A DNA stretch of 16,350 bases. Origin: an uncultured Chlamydiae bacterium (GTDB taxonomy: Bacteria > Chlamydiota > Chlamydiia > Chlamydiales > SM23-39). The first letter of the stretch is position 1; the number at the start of each line of letters is the position of its first letter. The translations under genes and the position numbers were made by a program. Below, piece after piece: positions 1 through 8,178 of this stretch. The notes under the pieces are model-generated. The model was given only the letters and a program-made list of their open reading frames with translations. It did not search any database and was not told where the DNA came from. Location of the stretch: NCBI GenBank assembly GCA_903889795.1, contig CAISYW010000032.1, positions 1 to 16,350 of the forward strand, given 5' to 3'.

Positions 1-2
1 GA

Positions 3-113
3 AATCAAAAAGAACTATCAGATCAATTGCACTCGACAATGGCAGGACTTCAAAAAGAACCAGAAACAATACGAAAACTGTTTCAGGCTAGGGATGTTCG
101 TTATGCCGCCTGA
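3..113 (+). CDS. C-terminal fragment of an unidentified protein (5' end outside window)
   Basis: An open frame enters from the left edge and ends at TGA 111-113 after 36 codons. The peptide is hydrophilic and helix-prone, ending in KLFQARDVRYAA, and looks more like a protein tail than random translation. I recognise no family. It converges on the truncated MFS gene with one base between the two stop codons, so it may mark foreign or rearranged DNA that cut the MFS gene. Only 108 coding bases are visible, so it may be chance. Confidence 0.3.
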   Translation, partial: NQKELSDQLHSTMAGLQKEPETIRKLFQARDVRYAA

Positions 114-114
114 G

Positions 115-618
115 TCACCTGTTTGCCGAGTGGATTAGTAATCCAAACACAGCGAATAAACAGCTCATCGCGCTCATCAGCCCATTTTGTTGTCCTTTTG
201 AATGTTCGAGAGAAAAGACAATGGATCCACTGTATTCACCGCCTGAAAAGAAATATTGAGAGCAAATTAAAAAGATGAACCAGACCCAAGCATTATCTCC
301 TAAAAAATGTATCGGGATTAGACCCATCATCCCCGTAGCAATCGCTAATCCAAAAGTCGAATAGATGCAAGTCTTGTTTCTTCCTCGTTTATCTCCCACA
401 AAACCATAGTAGGTAGCTCCCGCCGGATAAAAAAGACAGGAACCAATAAAAACGAGACAGTAAGAGAAAAAAACAGCACTCCACGCAGTCTCTTGTCGAA
501 ACATCAGTTTTGCCAGGAACGGGGCTGTAAAAGCGTAGATGGCCATATTATAAGCCTCGGTCATGCTTGCAACCCAGCCGATCCAAACCTCTTTTGGCAA
601 TGCCTGTTTTCTCACCAT
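115..618 (-). pseudogene. MHS-type (ProP-like) MFS transporter, truncated after 167 residues
   Basis: The N-terminal third of a major-facilitator transporter, probably of the metabolite:H+ symporter (proline/betaine, ProP-like) branch. The loop GFVGDKRGRN at residues 72-81 is MFS motif A, between the second and third membrane spans. A later GGEYSGSIVFSLEH stretch resembles the GGE.xG helix typical of ProP relatives. Whole family members run to about 420-450 residues with 12 spans; this frame stops after about five, and the other two frames downstream also close quickly, so the C-terminal half is missing rather than shifted by one base. The start is well supported by AGGTGA four bases before the ATG. 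It is probably a decayed gene; a short functional product cannot be excluded. Confidence 0.7.
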
Positions 619-770
619 TTCTTCACCTATAGAAATTTTGGATGAATTCGTCGTTGTCCCTGAACATTTTGCTCTCGTAATCGTTACGATAATTTATTTT
701 ACCAAGAATCATCCACGATCGCTGCTTTTAAAACGATACCGCAGGTGTGTTGCGTATGTATACCGCTCGT

Positions 771-919
771 GATTCAAAAATCGGTTCTGTCTGCGTCAGA
801 TAGCCATTGAATATGAATCCGCCTGCATCGCCCAACTTCAAGAAGTTGAGCTGTTTCGGCGCCGGCTTTACCTGATTCAAATTCAAGGCAGTTCCTGGAC
901 ATAATCCGATTTTTGAACC
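771..919. repeat. Element A: ~149-bp imperfect palindrome, MITE-like
   Basis: The gene-free stretch 619-1079 contains a nested inverted repeat. The outer arms TTCAAAAATCGG (773-784) and its exact complement (906-917) are 12/12. An inner pair, TTGAATATGAATC near 817 and the complement of TTGAATTTGAATC near 880, matches 12/13. The centre is the hairpin CAACTTC-AA-GAAGTTG (833-848). Size, symmetry and lack of coding suggest a miniature inverted-repeat element or a structured intergenic repeat. No target-site duplication is evident. Nothing else is supported in 619-770 or 920-1079 apart from AT-rich sequence. Confidence 0.6.
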
Positions 920-1066
920 ACTCCCGGTATAACTGGAGTTTGAACAAAATAGTGCCGACCTAAAGTCTTAAGATGTAAAAATTATTTAAATTGATCACTT
1001 TATAATTAGACGAGCTGACAACTTAAAAGACATCTGGCAACCAATTATTAATGATTAGCATTTTCC

Positions 1067-1080
1067 AAAAGGCTCCTTTT
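1067..1080 (-). terminator. Weak hairpin just beyond glgP
   Basis: Read leftward, the sequence after the glgP stop codon contains AAAAGG-AG-CCTTTT, a 6-bp stem with a two-base loop, followed by GGAAAA. It is in the right place to end the pgm-glgP transcript, but the stem is AT-rich and has no clean U-tract. Confidence 0.25.
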
Positions 1081-3587
1081 CATCTCTGCCACAAAATTTG
1101 AGGAGACTCCAGAGGAACTGATACGTTGGGATTGTAGGGAATCATCCGTGGAGTGTAATTCGTTATGGCATGGATCGCCGGCAGCGAGATCCGATAGATA
1201 TAGTAATTGTTCTCCTTTGATTTATCCCGCACCATTTCTTTGCGCTGCGGATCGATTCCGTTAGAAAAAAGCTCCACTTTTACCGCATCGGGATCCAATT
1301 GACCTAAATCAATATGGATCTCGAAAAAATGCTGATCCTGACGCGTCTCGGCCATCGAATGAATGAATCGAATATGAGACCAGTTCTTTTCAATGCTCTG
1401 TTTCCAACGCACGATTTGCGCACTCATCGCAGCATTGTCTTTCGATCGATTATGATAGGCAATGGCAGACGGAAGATAATATTTTGTGGTGTATTCACTG
1501 ACCGTCCGAGTTGCGGAAAATCGGGGCGTGAGCTGCGCCATGCTTTCTCGAATCCGCTTAATCCATTTCGTTGGCAAGCCGCGAGTATCTCGTTGATAAA
1601 ATAAGGGAATAATTTCTCGTTCGAGAAGATCGTAGAGCTCCCTCGCTTCATGAGCATCCCACACCGTATCATGATCATGCTCTTTACCATCGCCGATCGC
1701 CCATCCCACTTCGGGAGAATAGGCCTCTGCCCACCAACCGTCTAATTCTGAGCAGTTCAGTCCCCCATTTACGAGAACTTTCATGCCGCTGGTTCCACTG
1801 GCTTCCCATGGCCTGCGGGGAGTATTCAGCCATACATCGACTCCCTGTACCAGGTTCTCCGTAAGCAGCGTGTCATAATCGGATAGAAAAACGACGCGAG
1901 AGATCACATCATCGCGCTGAATGAACTCCAACCATTCGTGAATCAATTCTTTTCCCTCAATATCTGCAGGATGCGCTTTGCCTGCGATGAAAAGCTGCAC
2001 GGGACGATCGGAATTGGACAAAATGTCCAGCAATCTGTCTGAATCATACAGCAATAAATTAGGTCGTTTATAGGGCACAAATCGGCGTGCAAACCCAAGA
2101 GTCAGAATATTGGGATCAAAGAGATGCTTGGCTCGTTCGATCTCTTTTGCCGGAGCTCCTTGCGCCGCAAGCTGCCTGAATAACCGAGAGCGTGCGTATT
2201 CAATGAGTTTTTCTCGCGAAGCGTTACGCAGCTTCCAAAGAGTTTCATCGGAAAGAGCTCTAATTTTTTCTCCCAGATCTTCAGCCATCCCCAACCAGCG
2301 GCATTTTCCGCAAATTTCAGTCCACAAATCATCCGCCATCTCAGAATCCCAGGTAGGCATATGGACTCCATTGGTCACATAGCCAATCGGTACTTCATCT
2401 CGAGGCCAACGAGGAAAAAGAGGCTCGAAAATACGGCGGCTCACTTCTTCGTGGAGCCTGCTAACGCCATTCACGGCATAACTTCCACGAATGGCCAAAT
2501 AAGCCATATTGAATTCTTCTTTGCAGTCATGGCCATTGCAGCGACCAAGGGCAAGCAGCTGGTCGACAGAGATGCCCAATTGCGATTGGGCATAATTGCC
2601 GAGATATTCTTCAATCAGAGCTGGAGAAAAACGATCAAACCCCTCACTTACAGCCGTATGAGTCGTAAAAAGGTTTCCCGCGCGAGTTGCCGCTAAAGCG
2701 TCCTCAAAAGGCTGCTTCGTTTTTTTCATAAAACCATTGGCGCGCTCCAATACTGCCAAAGCAGCGTGGCCCTCATTAAGATGGCACACTTCAGGTTCGA
2801 TGCCCAACGCTTCGAGCAATCGCCAGCCGCCGATTCCCAAAATGATCTCCTGCTTGAGGCGATTTTCAGGGTTGCCTCCATATAACTCGCTCGTAATACC
2901 TCGATGCGCCGGATAATTGGCCGCATCATTGCTATCGAGAAGATAGAGTTTGCATCGCCCAACCTGTACTTCCCAAGTTCGGATCCAGACTGGCCAGCCG
3001 GGTAATTTTATTTCGAGGCGCAACCATTCGCCATTTGGTTTGCGCAAGGGAGAAATAGGCAACTGACCGGGATCGTTATAGGGAAAAAGTTCTTGCTGCC
3101 GCCCATTGGCGTCAATGATCTGGCGAAAATAGCCTTGTTGATAGAGAAGACCGATGGCAATGATCGGAACCCCCAGATCGCTGGCCGATTTCAGCTGATC
3201 GCCCGCTACGTTGCCCAGACCTCCCGAATAAATAGGCAGCGCCTCGCTCAACATAAATTCCATGCTGAAATAGGCAACGCAAGATAATGGACTATTGGGA
3301 TGCTTTTGCTGAAACCAGGCTGGCGTCGTCGCTTGCGAATCGCGGGTTTTCACCAACTCTTCAACAATTTCGCGAAACTGCGTATCAGCTAAAGATGATT
3401 CCAATTTTTCGATTGAAACCGTCTGAAGCACTACCCAGGGATTGTGCGTAAACTTCCATAAATCAGGATCAAGCAGTTCCCAAACTTTGTCAGCGTTGTG
3501 ATACCACGATGAGCGCAAATCCAGAGCCAGCTTTTCCAAAAGCCGATAGCCCTTTATCTCCGAACGACGGCCATTGTTGATTTTCAT
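1080..3587 (-). CDS. glgP: Alpha-glucan phosphorylase, AgpA-like subfamily
   Basis: A GT35-family phosphorylase that releases glucose-1-phosphate from alpha-1,4-glucans using pyridoxal phosphate. At 835 residues it fits the alpha-glucan phosphorylase (TIGR02094-like) branch rather than the classical muscle/E. coli GlgP branch. The N-terminal ~100 residues resemble the domain typical of this branch. Residues 106-140 carry YFSMEF and YSGGLGNVAGD, 501-509 carry RRFVPYKRP, and the cofactor lysine is K603 in EASGTSGMK, followed by NGGLN and LDGWW. The classical branch reads GTGNMK and LDGAN there. It starts three bases after the pgm stop, so the two are almost certainly co-transcribed and translationally coupled. 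Glucose-1-P made here can pass to the Pgm encoded upstream. The family call is firm; the exact substrate (storage glucan or short maltodextrin) is inferred. Confidence 0.93.
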   Translation of the reverse strand: MKINNGRRSEIKGYRLLEKLALDLRSSWYHNADKVWELLDPDLWKFTHNPWVVLQTVSIEKLESSLADTQFREIVEELVKTRDSQATTPAWFQQKHPNSPLSCVAYFSMEFMLSEALPIYSGGLGNVAGDQLKSASDLGVPIIAIGLLYQQGYFRQIIDANGRQQELFPYNDPGQLPISPLRKPNGEWLRLEIKLPGWPVWIRTWEVQVGRCKLYLLDSNDAANYPAHRGITSELYGGNPENRLKQEIILGIGGWRLLEALGIEPEVCHLNEGHAALAVLERANGFMKKTKQPFEDALAATRAGNLFTTHTAVSEGFDRFSPALIEEYLGNYAQSQLGISVDQLLALGRCNGHDCKEEFNMAYLAIRGSYAVNGVSRLHEEVSRRIFEPLFPRWPRDEVPIGYVTNGVHMPTWDSEMADDLWTEICGKCRWLGMAEDLGEKIRALSDETLWKLRNASREKLIEYARSRLFRQLAAQGAPAKEIERAKHLFDPNILTLGFARRFVPYKRPNLLLYDSDRLLDILSNSDRPVQLFIAGKAHPADIEGKELIHEWLEFIQRDDVISRVVFLSDYDTLLTENLVQGVDVWLNTPRRPWEASGTSGMKVLVNGGLNCSELDGWWAEAYSPEVGWAIGDGKEHDHDTVWDAHEARELYDLLEREIIPLFYQRDTRGLPTKWIKRIRESMAQLTPRFSATRTVSEYTTKYYLPSAIAYHNRSKDNAAMSAQIVRWKQSIEKNWSHIRFIHSMAETRQDQHFFEIHIDLGQLDPDAVKVELFSNGIDPQRKEMVRDKSKENNYYIYRISLPAIHAITNYTPRMIPYNPNVSVPLESPQILWQR

Positions 3588-3590
3588 GAC

Positions 3591-5231
3591 TTATCCAAAT
3601 AGATCGTTAACAACCGATTGTGCCTCTTCCAGAAGGCGCTGCAGATGCTCCTCGCCCAAAAAACTTTCGGCGTAAATTTTCGTAATATCTTCCGTTCCTG
3701 ATGGCCGCGCAGCAAACCAGCCGTTTTTAGTAATTACCTTGATTCCCCCAATCGGCGCATGATTGCCCGGCGCCCGCGTGAGAATCGCGTCAATTTTTTC
3801 TCCGGCCAATTCTCTGAAACGAATTTGAGTCGACGATATATTTTTCAAAATCTCTTTTTGCGTTCTCGTCGCCGGAGCTTCAATGGTTCCGCTCGCCGGA
3901 TTGCCAAACTCGTTTGTCACATCGCGATAAACAAGGCCGGGATCTTTCCCTAATCGCGCCGTCATCTCAGCCGCCAGCAGCGCCATGACAATTCCATCCT
4001 TATCCGTCGTCCAGACAGACCCATCGAAGCGTGCGAACACAGCACCGGCGCTCTGTTCACCCGCAAAAGCAAGAGAACCATCGAATAAGCCATTCACAAA
4101 CCATTTAAATCCCACAGGAACTTCAAAAAGTTTTTTCTTCAGCTTCAATGCGATGCGATCAATCATCTGAGTAGTCACAACCGTTTTGCCAACAGATGCT
4201 TCATGACGCCATTTCGGCCGATGCTGAAAGAGATAAAATATCGCCGCTGATAAAAAATGGTTAGGCGGCAGCAACCCCGAGCTCCTAGTCACAATTCCAT
4301 GTCGATCGTGATCGGTATCGCAGCCTGCGGCAACCTCGAAACGATCTTTTAATCCGACCAACTTGCGCATCGCATAAGGAGACGATGGATCCATGCGAAT
4401 CCGGCCATCCCAATCGATCGACATAAAACGAAACGTAGGATCGATCGTTTCATCGACGACAGTGAGATTCAATCCATAGCGCTTTGCGATCGGCCCCCAA
4501 TAATGAACACCGGCCCCTCCCAATGGATCAATCCCAAAATTGATTTGAGAATCGCGGAGCAGATCCATATCGATCACTTGATTCAGATCGTTGATATAAG
4601 CGTTCATGAAATCATGGCGATGCGTCGTCGTCGATTGAATGGCCTTTTCGAATGAGATCCTCTTAACCATAGCTAGATGACTCGCAATCAGCTCGTTCGC
4701 CCGCTTTTCAATCCAGGCTGTCACAGAAGTGTCCGCACCTCCACCGTTGGGTGGATCATATTTTATCCCTCCTTCATCCGGAGGATTATGGGATGGCGTA
4801 ATCACAATCCCATCGGCTAAGCCTTTTTGCCGACCTTGGTTGTATTTTAAAATGGCAGGAGAAATGACCGGCGTCGGAGTAAATTCACCTTCTCTCGCAA
4901 TCATCACAGGAACCTGATTAGCCGCCAGAACTTCCATGGTACTTTGAAATGCAGGTTGCGATAGAGCATGGGTATCGAGTCCCAAAAATAGCGGACCGTC
5001 AATTGACTGAGCGAGGCGATAATCGCAAATCGCTTGTACGATCGCGAGAATGTGATGTTGATTAAAAGCCGTTTTAAATGAAGACCCTCTGTGTCCGGAC
5101 GTACCAAATGCCACTCTCTGTTCGGGAATTCCCGAATCGGGAATTTGATCATAATAAGCTTGAATGAGCTTAGGGACATCGAGCAGCTGGGAAGCTGTCG
5201 CGCTTTGACCTGCCAGAGGGTGTACTTTCAT
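3591..5231 (-). CDS. pgm: Phosphoglucomutase, alpha-D-glucose-phosphate-specific
   Basis: Interconverts glucose-1-phosphate and glucose-6-phosphate in the cytoplasm, linking glucan breakdown and ADP-glucose synthesis to central metabolism. The 546-residue length equals that of E. coli Pgm, and long stretches match it. Visible motifs: FGTSGHRGS (42-50); the catalytic phosphoserine loop TPSHNPP (145-151, S147); the metal loop DTDHDRHG (305-312, Asp 305/307/309); the sugar-binding GEQSAG (391-396); and the phosphate-binding RPSGTED (509-515). AAGGA lies six bases before the ATG. It is the first gene of a leftward pair with glgP and is divergent from glgC. Nothing is missing or broken. Confidence 0.96.
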   Translation of the reverse strand: MKVHPLAGQSATASQLLDVPKLIQAYYDQIPDSGIPEQRVAFGTSGHRGSSFKTAFNQHHILAIVQAICDYRLAQSIDGPLFLGLDTHALSQPAFQSTMEVLAANQVPVMIAREGEFTPTPVISPAILKYNQGRQKGLADGIVITPSHNPPDEGGIKYDPPNGGGADTSVTAWIEKRANELIASHLAMVKRISFEKAIQSTTTHRHDFMNAYINDLNQVIDMDLLRDSQINFGIDPLGGAGVHYWGPIAKRYGLNLTVVDETIDPTFRFMSIDWDGRIRMDPSSPYAMRKLVGLKDRFEVAAGCDTDHDRHGIVTRSSGLLPPNHFLSAAIFYLFQHRPKWRHEASVGKTVVTTQMIDRIALKLKKKLFEVPVGFKWFVNGLFDGSLAFAGEQSAGAVFARFDGSVWTTDKDGIVMALLAAEMTARLGKDPGLVYRDVTNEFGNPASGTIEAPATRTQKEILKNISSTQIRFRELAGEKIDAILTRAPGNHAPIGGIKVITKNGWFAARPSGTEDITKIYAESFLGEEHLQRLLEEAQSVVNDLFG

Positions 5232-5270
5232 AGGTTTTCCTTAAAGACTTACGGCACTCCGTCTAGCTGA

Positions 5271-5299
5271 TCTATAACCGATCGGTAAAGCTATCTCAA
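5271..5299 (-). promoter_or_regulatory. Sigma70-type promoter for pgm-glgP with a palindrome in the spacer
   Basis: On the minus strand, TTGAGA (5294-5299) and TATAGA (5271-5276) are separated by exactly 17 bases, about 40 bases before the pgm ATG. The spacer contains the perfect 10-bp palindrome ACCGATCGGT (5277-5286) next to the -10 box, where a bound regulator could block open-complex formation. The promoter match is good; the operator role is a guess, and the palindrome is short enough to be chance. Confidence 0.55.
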
Positions 5300-5421
5300 T
5301 AAAAAATTAAAATTCTTTTCTTTTTTCTTGCCAGCTAATTTTAAAACCAACTAAAGATCAAATTAACAGCTCACTTAAATGACATATTGAATTCATTGAA
5401 TGCTGCTAAAAAGAGAAATTG

Positions 5422-6639
5422 ATGGATCAAATTGTTAGTGTTATATTAGCGGGCGGAGAAGGAACAAGGCTGTATCCTTTAACGCGCTGCCGATGCAAAC
5501 CCGATGTCCGTTTTGCGGGACGATACCGACTCATCGACATTCCAATCTCCAACTCGATTAACTCAAAAATTCAAAACATTTTCATTCTCTCTCAACATTA
5601 CACAACATCCCTCCATCAACATATATTATCTACTTATCCGCCGACCCATTTTCAATCTCACAAGATCACTCTTCTCACTCCAAAAGAAGCGCCCGGAAAG
5701 AAAAATTTATTTAAAGGAACAGCAGATGCAGTCCGACAAAATCTCGACCGAATTCTCTCGTCCACAGCTGAATATGTTCTCATTCTGGCCGGCGATCAAC
5801 TCTATCACATGAATTACCATGAAATGATCAACTTTGCCAAAAAAGAAGATGCCGATCTCGTCATCGCTGCATTGCCCGTCGAAGAACAGGAAGCCAAACG
5901 AATGGGATTGCTCAAGATCGATCCCCTCTCACATGTGATCGATTTTTTTGAAAAACCACCCGACAGAAAAACTCTCGATATGTTTGCACTGGCCCCCAAA
6001 CCGGATCACGAACAGCAATATCTCGGATCAATGGGGATTTACATCTTCAAAAAAGAAGCCCTTCTCAATCTTTTGAAGCAGGAAGGAGATGACTTCGGCA
6101 AGCATGTTATTCCGAATCAGGTCAAAAAAGGGAAAACGTCTGCGTTCATCTATAACGGGTATTGGGAAGACATCGGCACGATCTCCGCTTACTATCAGGC
6201 CAATCTCGCATTAACAAACGATCAAAACTGGATGCAATCCTATAACGAAACGAATCAACTCTATACGCCTCATAATAACATGACCACACCCCTCATTAAA
6301 GCAACCGCCATTACAAACTCTCTCATCAATCAGGGCGCTTTGATTGAAGCTAAAGAAGTGACACACAGCATCGTGGGATTAAAAACCTGGATTAAAGAAC
6401 ATACAATCGTTCGCGATTGCATCATCACGGGAGAGCACTGCCCAACGTATTCCGTTGTGATCGGAAAAAATTGCATCCTTCAAAAGGCCATCATCGACTC
6501 CGATGTGATCATTGGCGACAATGTTCATCTCATCAACCAAAAGAACGTGCAGAAATTCGATAGCGATTATGTTTTTATTCGCGACGGCATTATCATTATC
6601 ACATCTGGAGCGAGGCTTCCAGATGGATTTGTCATATGA
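5422..6639 (+). CDS. glgC: Glucose-1-phosphate adenylyltransferase (ADP-glucose pyrophosphorylase)
   Basis: Makes ADP-glucose from glucose-1-phosphate and ATP, the committed step of bacterial glycogen synthesis. Residues 9-27 hold the nucleotide-binding loop LAGGEGTRLYPLT and the RCKP block, followed by GRYRLIDIPISNSINS. Further on come KGTADAVRQN, the LAGDQLYHMNY catalytic region and FFEKP, then a C-terminal left-handed beta-helix with hexapeptide-like repeats (VVIGKNC, VIIGDNV). The 405-residue length is normal. I start at ATG 5422, preceded by AAGAG; an in-frame TTG one codon earlier is less likely. The RCKP variant, where most bacteria have DRAKP, resembles chlamydial GlgC. The last four bases overlap the MFS start (ATGA). 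No glgA, glgB or glgX is in the window. Confidence 0.95.
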   Translation: MDQIVSVILAGGEGTRLYPLTRCRCKPDVRFAGRYRLIDIPISNSINSKIQNIFILSQHYTTSLHQHILSTYPPTHFQSHKITLLTPKEAPGKKNLFKGTADAVRQNLDRILSSTAEYVLILAGDQLYHMNYHEMINFAKKEDADLVIAALPVEEQEAKRMGLLKIDPLSHVIDFFEKPPDRKTLDMFALAPKPDHEQQYLGSMGIYIFKKEALLNLLKQEGDDFGKHVIPNQVKKGKTSAFIYNGYWEDIGTISAYYQANLALTNDQNWMQSYNETNQLYTPHNNMTTPLIKATAITNSLINQGALIEAKEVTHSIVGLKTWIKEHTIVRDCIITGEHCPTYSVVIGKNCILQKAIIDSDVIIGDNVHLINQKNVQKFDSDYVFIRDGIIIITSGARLPDGFVI

Positions 6640-7844
6640 ACCCATCTCTTTTCGTTTTGCTTTTTGTCACTTTCATTGACTTCATGGGAATGGGTCTGAT
6701 TTATCCGATCTTTTCTGTGCTGCTTTTTGATCCATCGCTCACAATTCTACCATCGAATACGACTCAAGAAATGAGGGGTTTCTGGCTCGGCCTTCTATTT
6801 GCTCTGATGCCTCTCATCCAATTATTCAGCTCGCCAATATGGGGAACTATTTCCGACAATAAAGGGCGAAAAAACCCCCTTCTGATCAGTCTGAGCATTA
6901 CAATGTTAGGACATGTTATTTCTATATTCGGAGTATTTTTCAGCAGTATCTCCATTCTGCTCTTTTCAAGAGTCATTCTTGGAATTGGCTGCGGAAACAT
7001 TTCGATTGTTCAGGCATCCATTGCGGATCTCAGCACACCTGAAGAGAAGGCGAAAAATTTTAGTCTCTACTCGATGGCGATCGGTGCGGCGTTTACTCTT
7101 GGGCCTTTCATCGGCGGCTTTTTCTCCACTTGGGGGTTTAGCTTACCCTTCTTTTTCGCATCCCTGATCACAGCGATCAACCTCATTCTGGCCAAAGGCA
7201 TTCTTAAAGAGACTCAACATTCTCGCTCTGAAAAAAAACTCAATTGCGCGCTTGGTCTGAAGAACTTAAAGAAAGCCTTTCATATCAAAAACATCAGAGC
7301 CATTCTTCTCTGCGCATTTCTCACCGGTTTTGGATGGTCCTTTTTTATGGATTTCGCCCCGATTTACCTGATTCAACATTTTCAATTTTCTTCTGCGAAG
7401 ATCGGCATTTTTTATGGGGCGATCGGCGGCTTTTATGCATTAAGCGCGGGCATTCTCATCCGTCCGCTATTGAGCCGTCTGAAACCGGAAACTCTTTTCT
7501 TTGTAGGCTGTTTTTTTGCCGCTCTATGCATTTTCACAGTACCTTTCTATCCATCGCCGGTCTGGCTTTTCCCCTTTGTGATTGTATTCAGCTACTCCGA
7601 CACTCTCATCACACCCGCAGCAACGACAATCGTATCCAATAGCGCTTCAGCCGATATCCAAGGAGAAGCTCTGGGCGTTTTAGGGTCGGTCAATACCGCT
7701 TCCTATGCATTATCCGCCCTGTTGGCCGGGACATTTATCGGCTTAAATGCTTCCTTATCCATGTGGGTCGGCGGAAGCAGTTTTATGATAGCGGCTCTGA
7801 TCCTTTTAGGAGTCTTTCGTAAACAACTGATTAAGCTATACTGA
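6636..7844 (+). CDS. MFS transporter, TetA/DHA1 drug-efflux-like
   Basis: A 402-residue inner-membrane protein of the major facilitator superfamily with about 12 hydrophobic spans. Span 1 contains TFIDFMGMGLIYPIF, typical of the TetA-like proton antiporter branch. Motif A is GTISDNKGRKN (residues 70-80), and the fifth-span region reads GPFIGGFF. The substrate cannot be read from the sequence; tetracycline-type efflux is only the nearest family label. The ATG overlaps the glgC stop (ATGA), so translation is probably coupled to glgC, which may hint at a metabolite substrate. Degraded copies of two parts of this gene lie at 8043-8152. Confidence 0.85.
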   Translation: MNPSLFVLLFVTFIDFMGMGLIYPIFSVLLFDPSLTILPSNTTQEMRGFWLGLLFALMPLIQLFSSPIWGTISDNKGRKNPLLISLSITMLGHVISIFGVFFSSISILLFSRVILGIGCGNISIVQASIADLSTPEEKAKNFSLYSMAIGAAFTLGPFIGGFFSTWGFSLPFFFASLITAINLILAKGILKETQHSRSEKKLNCALGLKNLKKAFHIKNIRAILLCAFLTGFGWSFFMDFAPIYLIQHFQFSSAKIGIFYGAIGGFYALSAGILIRPLLSRLKPETLFFVGCFFAALCIFTVPFYPSPVWLFPFVIVFSYSDTLITPAATTIVSNSASADIQGEALGVLGSVNTASYALSALLAGTFIGLNASLSMWVGGSSFMIAALILLGVFRKQLIKLY

Positions 7845-8052
7845 ACGTTTTCGATCTCTGGCGCGTTTGGCAACGAATAAACTCTTGATCGATCGCCAGG
7901 CTAAACTCTCGCTTCTTCTGCCACACCCACTCGGGTGCGATCGCGTGTTGGGGATGGCCATTGCCGCCGATGCGATAAATGATACACTCGGGTGGGAGGT
8001 GCTTGAGAAAATCGCAGCTCACGGCAACAGCCTCGTCCATTGTTGACTTCAT
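7831..8052 (-). pseudogene. C-terminal fragment of a duplicated YhcC-like radical SAM gene
   Basis: From about 7845 to 8043 the sequence is a copy of the 3' end of the intact radical SAM gene (about 9236-9436), roughly 87% identical by hand alignment. The frame remains open for 73 codons and reproduces about the last 62 residues, including CIIYRIGGNGHPQHAIAP, with about nine substitutions. The cysteine cluster and SAM-binding barrel are absent, so it cannot be an active radical SAM enzyme. Its apparent start (MKST) comes from MFS-derived sequence across the junction. Its last codons overlap the MFS stop, with no promoter of its own visible. Confidence 0.8.
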
Positions 8053-8152
8053 GGGAATGGGTCTGATTTATCCGATCTTTTCGGCTTAAATGCCTCCTTA
8101 TCCATGTAAGGACAGCTCCTAAGTCGGCGGAAGCAGTTTTATGATGACGGCT
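8043..8152 (+). pseudogene. Internally deleted remnant of the adjacent MFS transporter gene
   Basis: Bases 8043-8082 are identical (40/40) to MFS positions 6676-6715. Bases 8083-8107 copy MFS from 7740 onward with one change. After a 15-base insertion beginning AAGGACAGCTCCTA, bases 8123-8152 copy 7766-7795 with two changes. The pieces are in parental order, but about 1.0 kb between the first two is missing. No reading frame is preserved across the joins, so this is debris. Confidence 0.8.
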
Positions 8153-8160
8153 ATCATGGA

Positions 8161-8178
8161 AGTTTTGCAATTCCCTCT
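8161..8178 (-). repeat. Solo copy of the element C terminal repeat
   Basis: AGTTTTGCAATTCCCTCT differs at one position from the right end of element C (14372-14389, AGTTTTGCAATTACCTCT). It lies directly beside the hydrolase stop codon, at the edge of the gene-debris region. It could be the footprint of an excised or decayed element; no partner end is seen at the other side of the hydrolase gene. Confidence 0.5.

Noticed and set aside
675..689. Inverted repeat TCGTAA-TCG-TTACGA upstream of the truncated MHS gene
   Set aside because: Only six bases per arm, no convincing promoter beside it, and the gene it would control is probably dead; chance is likely.
563..772. 69-codon plus-strand frame overlapping the start of the truncated MHS gene
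   Set aside because: It overlaps the well-supported start and Shine-Dalgarno of the MHS gene on the other strand and has no protein-like features.
1314..3287. Several long opposite-strand frames inside glgP
   Set aside because: They lie inside a gene with complete family motifs and give low-complexity basic peptides without recognisable features.
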